Part shown: positions 1 through 6,447 of the stretch, one piece after another | How the letters are laid out: each line of letters begins with the position of its first letter | Position numbering within the stretch: the stretch's first letter is position 1 | Source of the DNA: Chitinophagales bacterium | Lineage (GTDB): Bacteria > Bacteroidota > Bacteroidia > Chitinophagales > UBA2359 | Assembly (NCBI GenBank): GCA_020629335.1 | Contig: JAHDDN010000153.1 | Span: forward strand, 1 to 11,064 | Reading direction: 5' to 3' | Length of the DNA stretch: 11,064 bases | Position numbers and translations under genes: made by a program | The notes under the pieces: generated by a model | The model's database searches: none | Told to the model about the DNA's origin: nothing | The model's input: only the letters and a program-made list of their open reading frames with translations

Positions 1-1172
1 CGGATACTTTAGAACTAGCTCATTTATCTGAGCATTCTATTAATGCTACTTATGGCGAAGTGGCTAGTATTTCAAATACGGAATTGATAGAGAGTGGAAA
101 TGTACTTTCTTTACAAGCAATGGACTTTTTGAGTAACCCTCAAATTTTATCAAATTCATGGGGAGAAGATATTATTCCTATAGAATCCTATTCTAAAGAA
201 GAGGCTGCCATTCAAACTCAAATAAATGAGCAAGCAATTGATGCAATTGTTACTTACTCACCTTTGGATAAGGAAAAAGAATGGACTCGAATTGATCACG
301 AAGAAATTACACCTTTTACTTGGAAGTGGGTAGATTTACAATTAACTAAATCTGATAGCAGTATTAGTCATATTCATCTATTAAGACCTAATTGGTGGCT
401 AAGAGAGGCAGGGGCTGATAGCATAGGTAAAAAGACTTATCTGAACATTGAAGAATTAGGATTAGAAGGCTGGTCTACAGTTACAGATATTCGAATTAAC
501 CAATTAGATACGAGATTTTGGAATGAAAATCGTCACGGAGATTATATATACCGACCAATAACGGGTAAATTTGAACATGAAAGCAGTGAGGTTTACTACT
601 TACAGTTTGGAGAGGCAGAAAACTTATTAGGAGTAACCGCAACACACCCAATTTGGTCTACTGATAGAAATGATTGGATTGCTGCTGGTGATCTAAACAT
701 CGGAGAAACCGTTAAAACTTATGATAGTGAAGTAGTTCTTAAATCTAAAGAGAAGCTAGGAAATAAGCAAAAGGTTTATAACCTTGAAGTTTATAAAGAC
801 CACAATTTCTTAGTTTCTACTGATAAGATTTTGGTGCATAATAATTGCTTACCTAAAATTTCAGTAGTTACAGATGATTGGGTTACTAAGGGAGCTCACA
901 TACATTTTGGTAAGATAGAATTAGCTGTTAGACCTGATGATAAAGGGGGAGTTGTATTTCAAAAAGTTTTTAGTAGTACATCAGATGAAGATTTCAAAGC
1001 AGCAGTTAAGCTTGCTGAAGAGGCATTCAAAAATGAAAAATGGTTAAAGAAGTTTAGGCATTCAGTAAAAGGAGCTAGAGATTATATGCATGGGGTAGAT
1101 GGAAGCCTTTCTAAGTTAGCAAATGGACGAGCTGCAGAATTAAATTTTTTACTAAAAGCAACAGAAAAATAA
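1..1172 (+). CDS. C-terminal part of a polymorphic toxin: Hint-type processing domain plus toxin tip (5' end outside window)
   Basis: The reading frame is open to the left edge (first full codon at position 3) and ends at TAA 1170-1172. The GTG at 60 is therefore not a credible start, and this is the tail of a larger protein. At about 390-840 the protein reads like the later part of a Bacteroidota Hint (Hedgehog/intein) domain: RPNWWLREAG, LDTRFWNENRHGDYIYRPIT, TATHPIWS, then VYNLEVYKDHNFLVS and the closing VHNNC. The usual Hint N-terminal Cys block is not visible and may lie upstream. The last 107 residues (849-1169) form a separate module with KGAHIHFG, ELAVRPDDKGGVVFQKVFSS and a helical end. 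This is the position of the effector in polymorphic toxins, which the Hint domain is thought to release. The tip resembles a recurrent polymorphic-toxin C-terminus, but I cannot name its family or activity. A probable immunity gene begins at the next base. Secretion route and target are unknown from this window. Confidence 0.8.
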   Translation, partial: DTLELAHLSEHSINATYGEVASISNTELIESGNVLSLQAMDFLSNPQILSNSWGEDIIPIESYSKEEAAIQTQINEQAIDAIVTYSPLDKEKEWTRIDHEEITPFTWKWVDLQLTKSDSSISHIHLLRPNWWLREAGADSIGKKTYLNIEELGLEGWSTVTDIRINQLDTRFWNENRHGDYIYRPITGKFEHESSEVYYLQFGEAENLLGVTATHPIWSTDRNDWIAAGDLNIGETVKTYDSEVVLKSKEKLGNKQKVYNLEVYKDHNFLVSTDKILVHNNCLPKISVVTDDWVTKGAHIHFGKIELAVRPDDKGGVVFQKVFSSTSDEDFKAAVKLAEEAFKNEKWLKKFRHSVKGARDYMHGVDGSLSKLANGRAAELNFLLKATEK

Positions 1173-1541
1173 ATGGATATAGAAGAAATTTTAAGCTATT
1201 TTAAGTTTTCGTCACTTAAAATAGCTATTGGAGAAAACTATGATGATATTATAAAAATTCTTGGAGTCCCAGATGGCATATTTGAACAAAAAACACACAA
1301 AGTCAAATTAATTAAATATGACAATATTGAGTTAACCTTTGTTCAAAATCAATTAATATCATACTCATATCATATTAGTAAAAATAACAATTGCTATACA
1401 TTTGATATGCTAATAAGGTCAAATAGCAATTTAATTGAAAAGACTAGTAATTGTGATTTTTTTATCGTAAGTATTTCTTCAGAATTTGATTTAGTCTTTT
1501 CTAAAGAATCTAATTGCTTATTTAAAATTATTGTAAAATAG
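1173..1541 (+). CDS. Probable cognate immunity protein, 122 aa
   Basis: The ATG at 1173 follows the toxin stop codon with no spacer (TAAATG), so translation is probably coupled. The product is a small, acidic-to-neutral, cytosolic-looking protein without signal peptide or membrane segment. It begins with a short helix and then has the pattern IGENYDDIIKILGVPDG followed by IKYDNIELTFVQNQL. This 'LG-P-D ... KYG/D-IEl-F' layout is one I associate with small proteins encoded beside polymorphic toxins. The role as an antidote that binds and blocks the 107-residue toxin tip is inferred from position, size and this pattern, not from a recognised catalytic motif. Base composition is strikingly AT-rich (13 G/C in the 60 bases 1381-1440), lower than the metabolic genes nearby, as is common for horizontally exchanged immunity genes. 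Confidence 0.7.
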   Translation: MDIEEILSYFKFSSLKIAIGENYDDIIKILGVPDGIFEQKTHKVKLIKYDNIELTFVQNQLISYSYHISKNNNCYTFDMLIRSNSNLIEKTSNCDFFIVSISSEFDLVFSKESNCLFKIIVK

Positions 1542-1741
1542 TTGTGGAATTTATCTAATAATATGAGTTATATTTTAATGTATTGCAAGAATGTGTGATC
1601 CAGATATGAATTCTTGTTATTTATAGTTTGAATATAAAGTAAAAGCAATAAATAATGTTTGAAAATTAAACAACTAATTATGATTATGAAAATTTAGAAA
1701 GTAGTTGGGATGCATTTAGAAAATAGCCAATAACAAATGTT
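1542..1741. other. AT-rich spacer after the immunity gene, with a possible vestigial reading frame
   Basis: No complete gene is visible. All three plus-strand frames are broken by frequent stops. A 17-codon open stretch at 1670-1726 ends with YENLESSWDAFRK and TAG. It looks more protein-like than its surroundings but has no in-frame start codon and a stop directly upstream. It could be the tail of a decayed immunity gene or chance. Toxin loci often carry such degenerate immunity remnants downstream, but that is only an inference here. Confidence 0.3.
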
Positions 1742-1780
1742 AAAACGTCCATAGCTAGTGAAATAGCTATGGCGTTTTTG
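1742..1780 (+). terminator. Strong intrinsic terminator downstream of the toxin-immunity pair
   Basis: The arm AAAACG-T-CCATAGCTA (1742-1757) pairs with TAGCTATGG-CGTTTT (1764-1778). The loop is GTGAAA (1758-1763), and a single bulged T lies at 1748. The inner 9 bp and outer 6 bp are both perfect. The second arm ends in a T-run followed by GTTATTTTA. It lies about 200 bp beyond the immunity stop codon and fits the end of that plus-strand transcript. The A-run on the other side could give weaker activity on the minus strand, where the PemK/MazF pair points towards it. Confidence 0.8.
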
Positions 1781-1986
1781 TTATTTTAGTAAGGACTCAA
1801 GACTTGATTCAAATTTCATATTGGGTGAGAATTCCTCTCTATATTATTATTGATATCCACCGAGAGAAATGATATACCGCCTTATCAACGACTTCCTATT
1901 TTCAATAAATTAAAACTAACAGAAAAAAGACATGTCATTTCATCGTTTTACTCAATACCCATTACCTCCTACCCAATACCCCAAAA
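1781..1986. other. Gene-free spacer with a degenerate GGGTATTG-type stutter at its right end
   Basis: No reading frame, RNA gene or convincing promoter is seen at 1781-1950. At about 1951-1982 the minus strand reads as loosely repeated units around GGGTATTG / GGGTAGGAGGTAATG (plus strand CAATACCCATTACC, CCAATACCCC). This low-complexity stutter abuts interspersed repeat copy 1, just as other stutters abut copy 2. Confidence 0.5.
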
Positions 1987-2210
1987 AGCGTGAGGGATGG
2001 CAGTGGTATGTGGCGTCCATGAAGGGGCTAATGTAGCTTAGTGATGCGATGGCTCGCAGAGACAAGCAGCACTTAGCGAAATAGCCACTGAATAGCCACA
2101 TAAGAACGTACAGCCCGACCATGCGCCTTCGGCGAACGATAAATTCATAATGATAAATGATAAATTTTATGGCCACTATACTTTGGCTTTACGAGCGCAT
2201 GGGCACGCCC
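1987..2210 (-). repeat. Interspersed intergenic repeat, copy 1 (inverted relative to copy 2)
   Basis: Read on the minus strand, this segment matches 7588-7812 in blocks that keep their order. The blocks are CCCATGCGCTCGTA, then CGCCGAAGGCGCATGGTCGG continuing GGCTGT, then GGCTAT, GCTAAG, CTTGTCT, AAGCT, and finally GACGCCACATACC followed by CCATCCCT. Between blocks the copies diverge in sequence and slightly in length. The element starts with a small hairpin GGGC-GT-GCCC (2201-2210 region) and contains a self-complementary CGCCGAAGGCG. Any open frame across it is a by-product of the repeat, since the two copies favour different frames. It begins about 25 bp beyond the stop codon of the PemK/MazF toxin. 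It resembles the 'GGGCGTGCCC...GGTCGGGCTGT' intergenic repeats I recall from many Bacteroidota genomes. Mobility and function are unknown. Confidence 0.8.
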
Positions 2211-2234
2211 AAATTTAAATAAGTTAAGAGTGGC

Positions 2235-2570
2235 TTAATGGTCTTTATCTAATATACTTTTAATCATTTCAATATTGGAACTAAGAAATGAACTGGTTAC
2301 AGTTCTAACTTTTTTAATAATGATTTTTTTATCCGCAGTAAAAATTCTATTTGGCCGTACATAAGAACGCTGGAATATATACCCCTTTTTGAAATGCTCC
2401 TTATCAATAGGAATGGCATAACTATCATTAGCATATCGAGTAATTTGACATAAAATAAGGTCATCTCCTTCTAAGGTAGCAAGGACCAAAGCCGGACGTT
2501 TTTTTGCATTGGTTAAATCCGAAAATGGAAATGGTATAACTACTAGATTACCTTCTATAAATCTTTCCAT
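2235..2570 (-). CDS. PemK/MazF-type toxin of a type II toxin-antitoxin pair, 111 aa
   Basis: The N-terminus GNLVVIPFPFSDLTNAKKRP (residues 7-26) followed by ALVLA is the signature of the PemK/MazF family (SH3-like barrel; characterised members are mRNA-cleaving endoribonucleases). The middle has the expected strand with CQITRYAND. The later part SYVRPNRIFTADKKIIIKKV fits the family's 'S-vRp-ki' block that precedes the C-terminal helix. At 111 residues it has normal family length and appears intact. Its start lies inside the end of the upstream antitoxin gene (16-bp overlap, 2555-2570, different frame), the classic coupled arrangement. Endoribonuclease activity is inferred from the family; target sequence specificity cannot be read from the protein. 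Confidence 0.85.
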   Translation of the reverse strand: MERFIEGNLVVIPFPFSDLTNAKKRPALVLATLEGDDLILCQITRYANDSYAIPIDKEHFKKGYIFQRSYVRPNRIFTADKKIIIKKVRTVTSSFLSSNIEMIKSILDKDH

Positions 2571-2776
2571 GCCTCGTCTTCTTCTTCACTTAACCAATCT
2601 TTTGCCAAAACTTGCTCACTCGCAAAATGTGTCAATATTGGATCTGTTTGTTCTTCCTCAATCAAAGTTATTAGTTTGGCTTGATCTTGCTTAGAAAGTT
2701 GTTTAACTAAAACTAACACTTGGTCAAAAGAAATGGGTAAATACATTGGTTTTTCCATTTTATAAAGATAATACAT
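2555..2776 (-). CDS. Antitoxin of the PemK/MazF-type pair, up to 73 aa
   Basis: This is a small acidic protein directly upstream of, and overlapping, the PemK/MazF-like toxin gene. The N-terminal part PISFDQVLVLVKQLSKQDQA followed by KLITLIEEE is the helical 'LvkqLs..ekakL' pattern of many short bacterial antitoxins. The C-terminal LAKDWLSEEEDEAWKDL is a recurring acidic tail that likely wraps the toxin. Two starts are possible: ATG at 2776 (MYYLYK...) or ATG at 2758 (MEKPMYLP...). I favour 2758 because family members usually begin close to the PISFDQ segment, but neither start has a clear ribosome-binding site. The gene lies 24 bp downstream of the acyl-CoA oxidase-like gene on the same strand. 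It may be read through from it or use its own promoter within that gene's end. Autorepression is usual in such pairs, but no operator palindrome is clear here. Confidence 0.8.
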   Translation of the reverse strand: MYYLYKMEKPMYLPISFDQVLVLVKQLSKQDQAKLITLIEEEQTDPILTHFASEQVLAKDWLSEEEDEAWKDL

Positions 2777-2800
2777 TAATTATCCAAAAACAATTGACAA

Positions 2801-5104
2801 TTACCCAAAAGCAATCGGCGCCGCCAAAGACTGATCTGGTATCCCAAAAGAATCCACGAAGCAATTCGCACTCTGGCGAACCTTTAAGCAAAGTCGATCC
2901 ACTTCCTTTCTAATCGCCTGCGTCTTATTGGCCGATAAATAACCCTTCTCCAAATACCAAGCACTATGCTCCTCTATAGTATGCAGCGCATATAAATCGC
3001 ATAAATCCTTCAGTACCACTTTCAAGGAATCTTCTTTAGTACCTTCAATCTTTTTTACAAATTGCTCTATCGTAATACGCTCCGCATACGCCAAGCCTAA
3101 AGCAATTAATTCATTCTGACAACGCAAGAAAGCATCATAAGAATTGAGTTTCATCCCTAAGAGGTTACGCAATTTTTTTGCGACCGCCTTCAAGAGATGT
3201 TTCTCTCTATTTTGGAATATTTTCACATGAAATTGACTATCCAATAAATGCGCTTCACTGGTCATGGCCGATTCTCTTTTTTCGACCAAAGAAAAACTCA
3301 CTTCTCCTAGCACAAACTTAGCCATTCCCAACCAATTCAAATCTTCAAACTCCTCTTTCATTTTCGTTAAAAGCCCTTTGGCGACCAACTGCAATAAAAC
3401 AGTATTATCTCCCTCAAAAGTCGTGAATATATCTGTGTCTGCTTTTAGATCAGCAATGCGATTTTCGTGCAAATAACCTTTTCCTCCACAAGCCTCTCTA
3501 CACTCTTGCAAGCTCGCTGTGGTATGCCAAGTCGCATAAGACTTTAAAGCCGCCGCTAAAGTTTCCACTTCTCTACCATCTTCCTCCTCCTCACTCACAT
3601 ATCGTTGACTCAGATATTGCAGCGCAAAATCCAAGGCATAAGTCTTAGCTAATAAAGGCATGAGCCTTCTTTGATGAGAAGGATAATCTAATAATAAAGT
3701 CTCGGCTTCATTAGCAGGCCCAAACTGTCTACGCTTTAAGCCATGCTTAATCGCAATGGTTAAGCCGACCTTAGTGGCACTAATACCAGCCTGTGGCACA
3801 CAAACTCTACCACCCACTAAAGTACCCAACATCGTAAAGAATCGTCTGGAATCACTTTCTATCGGGCTAGTATAATTTCCTGACTCATCTACATCCCCAA
3901 ATTTATTGAGTAAATTCTCTCTTGGAATACGTACTTCATTAAACCAGATTCGGCCATTATCTACTCCATTCAATCCTAACTTATAACCACAATCTTTAAT
4001 CGTAATACCTGATAAGGTTTCGTGATCATCATCTCTTAAGGGCACCAGGAAAGCATGGACACCATAACACTTATCTTGTGTATATAATTGCGCAAATACC
4101 GTAGCAATTTTAGAATGCATCGCATTACCTATATATTCCTTACCAGCAGCTTCACTAGGCGAATGAATCACAAACTCATCTGTAGCTACATCATAAGTAG
4201 CCGTTGTTTCTAATTGACGGACATTAGAACCGTGTCCAGTTTCTGTCATCGCAAAACAACCTGGCAGTTCTAATTTGCCAATAGCTTCTAAATGGCGTTT
4301 GTGATGCCTTTCGGTTCCTAACCAAAATACACTACCACCAAATAAACCAAAGTGTACTCCAAACTTTATCAATAGGCTCAAATCGTGATAGCCCAAGGTT
4401 TTAAAAAGAGCAATGTATTGATTCATGTCTCCCTTGCCACCATAAGCTTCAGGATAAGCCGCCGAACCATAACCATGACTCGCCAAAATATGGCACCACT
4501 CTAACACTTTTTCTCTATACTCATCTTTATAGCGATAATTGACCAACTCAAAAGCGGGATCAGACAAGAGCACTTTTATTTTTTGAATCAAAGGAGCTTG
4601 TTCTCCATCAATCAAGGCATTCATCGCTTGATGATCAAAGCTTGGCTGGTCTTGAAAAAGACTTTCTTGCTCCCTTTGTTGCTCACTGAGTATATTGCGA
4701 TATTCCTTTAAACTCACTATACCCAAAACCTCCTCTATATCTTCTAGGGCTTGTCTAGCTTGTGGTGTAGACCATAGCTGATCCTCTTTACTAATACCAG
4801 TATTGGCCATTTGTAATCCCAAATCAGCTAAAGATTGACGATTACTCGCCTCCATCTCTTTAGAAGCTGTTTGAATCAAATTGACCCATTCCTGAAATTG
4901 TTCCTCTAATGGTGGATTAGCAGGATCACACCACTCATATAACATAGCTTTCTCTTCTGGGTTGAGCCACGGCATCTCCTCAATTTTTTGTTGGATCAAC
5001 GCAACTTCGCTTGGACTCAATACAGAATCTGCCCACGCAACATAGAAAAGTGGTATGAATGCTAAAAGGTTTGGGCTAATTGATTGTGAATTAAGGATAT
5101 TCAT
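2801..5104 (-). CDS. Acyl-CoA oxidase/dehydrogenase family flavoprotein with N-terminal TerB-like domain, 767 aa
   Basis: This is probably a FAD-dependent enzyme that introduces the alpha-beta double bond into acyl-CoA thioesters at the first step of fatty acid beta-oxidation, in the cytosol. The acyl-CoA dehydrogenase core starts at about residue 130. It shows CFAMTETGHGSNV (284-296; flavin and substrate binding), GRVCVPQAGISATKVGLTIA, RRQFGP (458-463), CREACGGKGYL, and FTTFEGDNTVLL with Glu564 at the catalytic-base position. The TFEGDNTV form of this last motif and the long C-terminal helical region resemble acyl-CoA oxidases more than the roughly 380-residue dehydrogenases. Residues 1-110 are additional. 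They contain AWADSVLSPSEVALIQQKIE, the acidic helix pattern of TerB-like domains. Whether electrons go to O2 or to an electron-transfer flavoprotein cannot be decided from sequence. The gene stands alone upstream; the toxin-antitoxin pair follows 24 bp downstream. Confidence 0.85.
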   Translation of the reverse strand: MNILNSQSISPNLLAFIPLFYVAWADSVLSPSEVALIQQKIEEMPWLNPEEKAMLYEWCDPANPPLEEQFQEWVNLIQTASKEMEASNRQSLADLGLQMANTGISKEDQLWSTPQARQALEDIEEVLGIVSLKEYRNILSEQQREQESLFQDQPSFDHQAMNALIDGEQAPLIQKIKVLLSDPAFELVNYRYKDEYREKVLEWCHILASHGYGSAAYPEAYGGKGDMNQYIALFKTLGYHDLSLLIKFGVHFGLFGGSVFWLGTERHHKRHLEAIGKLELPGCFAMTETGHGSNVRQLETTATYDVATDEFVIHSPSEAAGKEYIGNAMHSKIATVFAQLYTQDKCYGVHAFLVPLRDDDHETLSGITIKDCGYKLGLNGVDNGRIWFNEVRIPRENLLNKFGDVDESGNYTSPIESDSRRFFTMLGTLVGGRVCVPQAGISATKVGLTIAIKHGLKRRQFGPANEAETLLLDYPSHQRRLMPLLAKTYALDFALQYLSQRYVSEEEEDGREVETLAAALKSYATWHTTASLQECREACGGKGYLHENRIADLKADTDIFTTFEGDNTVLLQLVAKGLLTKMKEEFEDLNWLGMAKFVLGEVSFSLVEKRESAMTSEAHLLDSQFHVKIFQNREKHLLKAVAKKLRNLLGMKLNSYDAFLRCQNELIALGLAYAERITIEQFVKKIEGTKEDSLKVVLKDLCDLYALHTIEEHSAWYLEKGYLSANKTQAIRKEVDRLCLKVRQSANCFVDSFGIPDQSLAAPIAFG

Positions 5105-5278
5105 ATAAGATATAATTAAGTTTTGCCTATTTTTTGTCTAATTTTTGGACTTTGTTAGTGTTGTACTTATACAAAACTTGACATATGTTTTCTAAATAGC
5201 GGCTTTACGACTTTTTTAAATGTATAATTGTCAATTTTGGCAATAAATATTGCTTAATTTTATAACGTAATAGAAATT
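5105..5278. other. AT-rich spacer upstream of the acyl-CoA oxidase-like gene
   Basis: No reading frame of note. The minus-strand promoter of the acyl-CoA oxidase-like gene must lie in or near here, but I see no TAnnTTTG box on that strand. The same stretch would be the body of any plus-strand small RNA ending at the hairpins at 5279-5354. I cannot define a start site for it. Confidence 0.4.
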
Positions 5279-5354
5279 AAGTAATAGGGGACACTAATTA
5301 CTTTATACACAGGAGCAGGCAAATAAGGGGAAAGTTTGTCTTGCTCCTTTTTTG
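5279..5354 (+). ncRNA. Twin hairpins with matching AGGGGA loops, the second an intrinsic terminator; possible small RNA 3' end
   Basis: Hairpin 1 is AAGTAAT (5279-5285) with ATTACTT (5297-5303) and the 11-nt loop AGGGGACACTA. Hairpin 2 is AGGAGCA (5311-5317) with TGCTCCT (5342-5348), continued by CAAA (5320-5323) with TTTG (5335-5338) across a small internal loop. Its 11-nt loop is TAAGGGGAAAG. Six T's, GTTT and more follow on the plus strand, while the minus strand has no T-run after the stem. Terminator function is thus oriented plus, yet both flanking genes (ribD ending at 5377 and the acyl-CoA oxidase-like gene starting at 5104) are on the minus strand. A small plus-strand transcript is the simplest explanation. 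A roadblock to antisense transcription into ribD, or a minus-strand 3' stem of ribD, are alternatives. No known RNA family is recognised. Confidence 0.4.
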
Positions 5355-5376
5355 TTTAAGTCAAAGCTCCTTCATT

Positions 5377-6432
5377 TTAACTAACAAAAAAGTCCTTTAA
5401 ATGGATGACTTTCAAACGCAATTCATCCTTTTGTATTATTTCATCAGAAAAAATCATTCCATTAATTATAGGAGCTTGCTTGCCTGTTTCCCATTGAGTA
5501 CCGCCTATTAATATTCTCGCCTCATCCCAATAATCTCCAGCAATAAATGTCTGTAAAGTATGCAAACCACCCTCTACTATAATAGAGTGGAGCTTTTGCT
5601 CATACAAGTGTGTCAAAATTTGAGGGATCAAATCTTGACTTGAATCTATTTGTACCCAAGATAAATGCCCTTGCTTAGCACTTTTTAATTCATTAAAAAT
5701 AATCGTTGGAGCTGCATTATCAAATAAATGTAAGTTAGGAGATAATTTCAATTGCTTGTCTATTACTAAACGACTAGGCTGATATTCGCCTCCACCTAAG
5801 CGATTCGTCAACCGAGGATTATCTGTCAAAGCCGTTTGAGTGCCTACTAATATGCTCGCTTCTTCTCTTCGCCATTGGTGAACTATTCGCTTAGCCACTT
5901 TATTGGTTATCCATTTTTGTTCAGCCTCCAAGGGTGCAAAATATCCATTAGCTGTCTGAGCCCACTTCAAAATAATATAAGGCCGCTTATCAAGCACATT
6001 CGTAAAAAAACGTCTATGCACATATTGCGCTTCCTTTTCTAACACACCAATCTCCACTTGACAGCCCGCCTCTTTTAATTTTTTGATTCCCAATCCATCT
6101 ACTTGATCAAAAGGATCACGACAAGCAATGATTACATGAGGAATCTGTTTGGCAATAATCAAGTCCGCACAAGGAGGGGTTTTCCCATGATGTGCACAAG
6201 GTTCTAAACTAACATACAGCCGACTCTCTTTCAATAAAGGAATATCCTTTTCTTCCACAGATGCAATTGCATTCACTTCTGCATGTGAGCCGCCATAGGC
6301 AGCCGTATGTCCTTCACCAATGATTCTATCTTGATGTACGATTACTGCTCCTACAGATGGATTGGGCGCTGCAGCTCTCATGCCTCTACGAGCCAACTCC
6401 AAACAACGCCGCATATATAATTCGTGCTTCAT
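5377..6432 (-). CDS. ribD: Bifunctional riboflavin biosynthesis protein RibD (deaminase/reductase), 351 aa
   Basis: RibD catalyses two consecutive steps of riboflavin synthesis. It deaminates 2,5-diamino-6-ribosylamino-pyrimidinone 5'-phosphate, then reduces the ribosyl side chain with NADPH. The N-terminal cytidine-deaminase-like domain (about 1-145) has the zinc site and catalytic Glu in HAEVNA (H50, E52) and the SLEPCAHHGKTPPC motif with C79 and C88. The C-terminal reductase domain (about 148-350) starts with RPYIILKWAQTANG and has the TDNPRLT segment (203-209) and the VEGG motif (286-289). Length and domain order are normal, and no key residue is missing. The start ATG lies 15 bp after the ureohydrolase stop codon on the same strand, so the two are probably co-transcribed. 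Other rib genes are not in the window, and no FMN riboswitch is visible upstream. Confidence 0.96.
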   Translation of the reverse strand: MKHELYMRRCLELARRGMRAAAPNPSVGAVIVHQDRIIGEGHTAAYGGSHAEVNAIASVEEKDIPLLKESRLYVSLEPCAHHGKTPPCADLIIAKQIPHVIIACRDPFDQVDGLGIKKLKEAGCQVEIGVLEKEAQYVHRRFFTNVLDKRPYIILKWAQTANGYFAPLEAEQKWITNKVAKRIVHQWRREEASILVGTQTALTDNPRLTNRLGGGEYQPSRLVIDKQLKLSPNLHLFDNAAPTIIFNELKSAKQGHLSWVQIDSSQDLIPQILTHLYEQKLHSIIVEGGLHTLQTFIAGDYWDEARILIGGTQWETGKQAPIINGMIFSDEIIQKDELRLKVIHLKDFFVS

Positions 6433-6447
6433 TTAGGACTATTTCTC

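Noticed and set aside
60..62. GTG at 60 as start of the toxin gene
   Set aside because: The frame is open through codon 1 of the window with equally protein-like sequence, so the gene begins outside.
1952..2176. 74-aa minus-strand ORF as a gene
   Set aside because: It lies entirely in interspersed repeat copy 1. The matching copy 2 keeps a different frame open, so the sequence is conserved as DNA, not as protein.
1742..2210. CRISPR array or attachment site from short repeats
   Set aside because: The repeats are degenerate and irregularly spaced. There are no cas genes, tRNA or integrase nearby.
5105..5354. 6S RNA or another known housekeeping RNA in the spacer
   Set aside because: No long bulged duplex joining the 5' and 3' ends and no recognised family signature, only two local hairpins.
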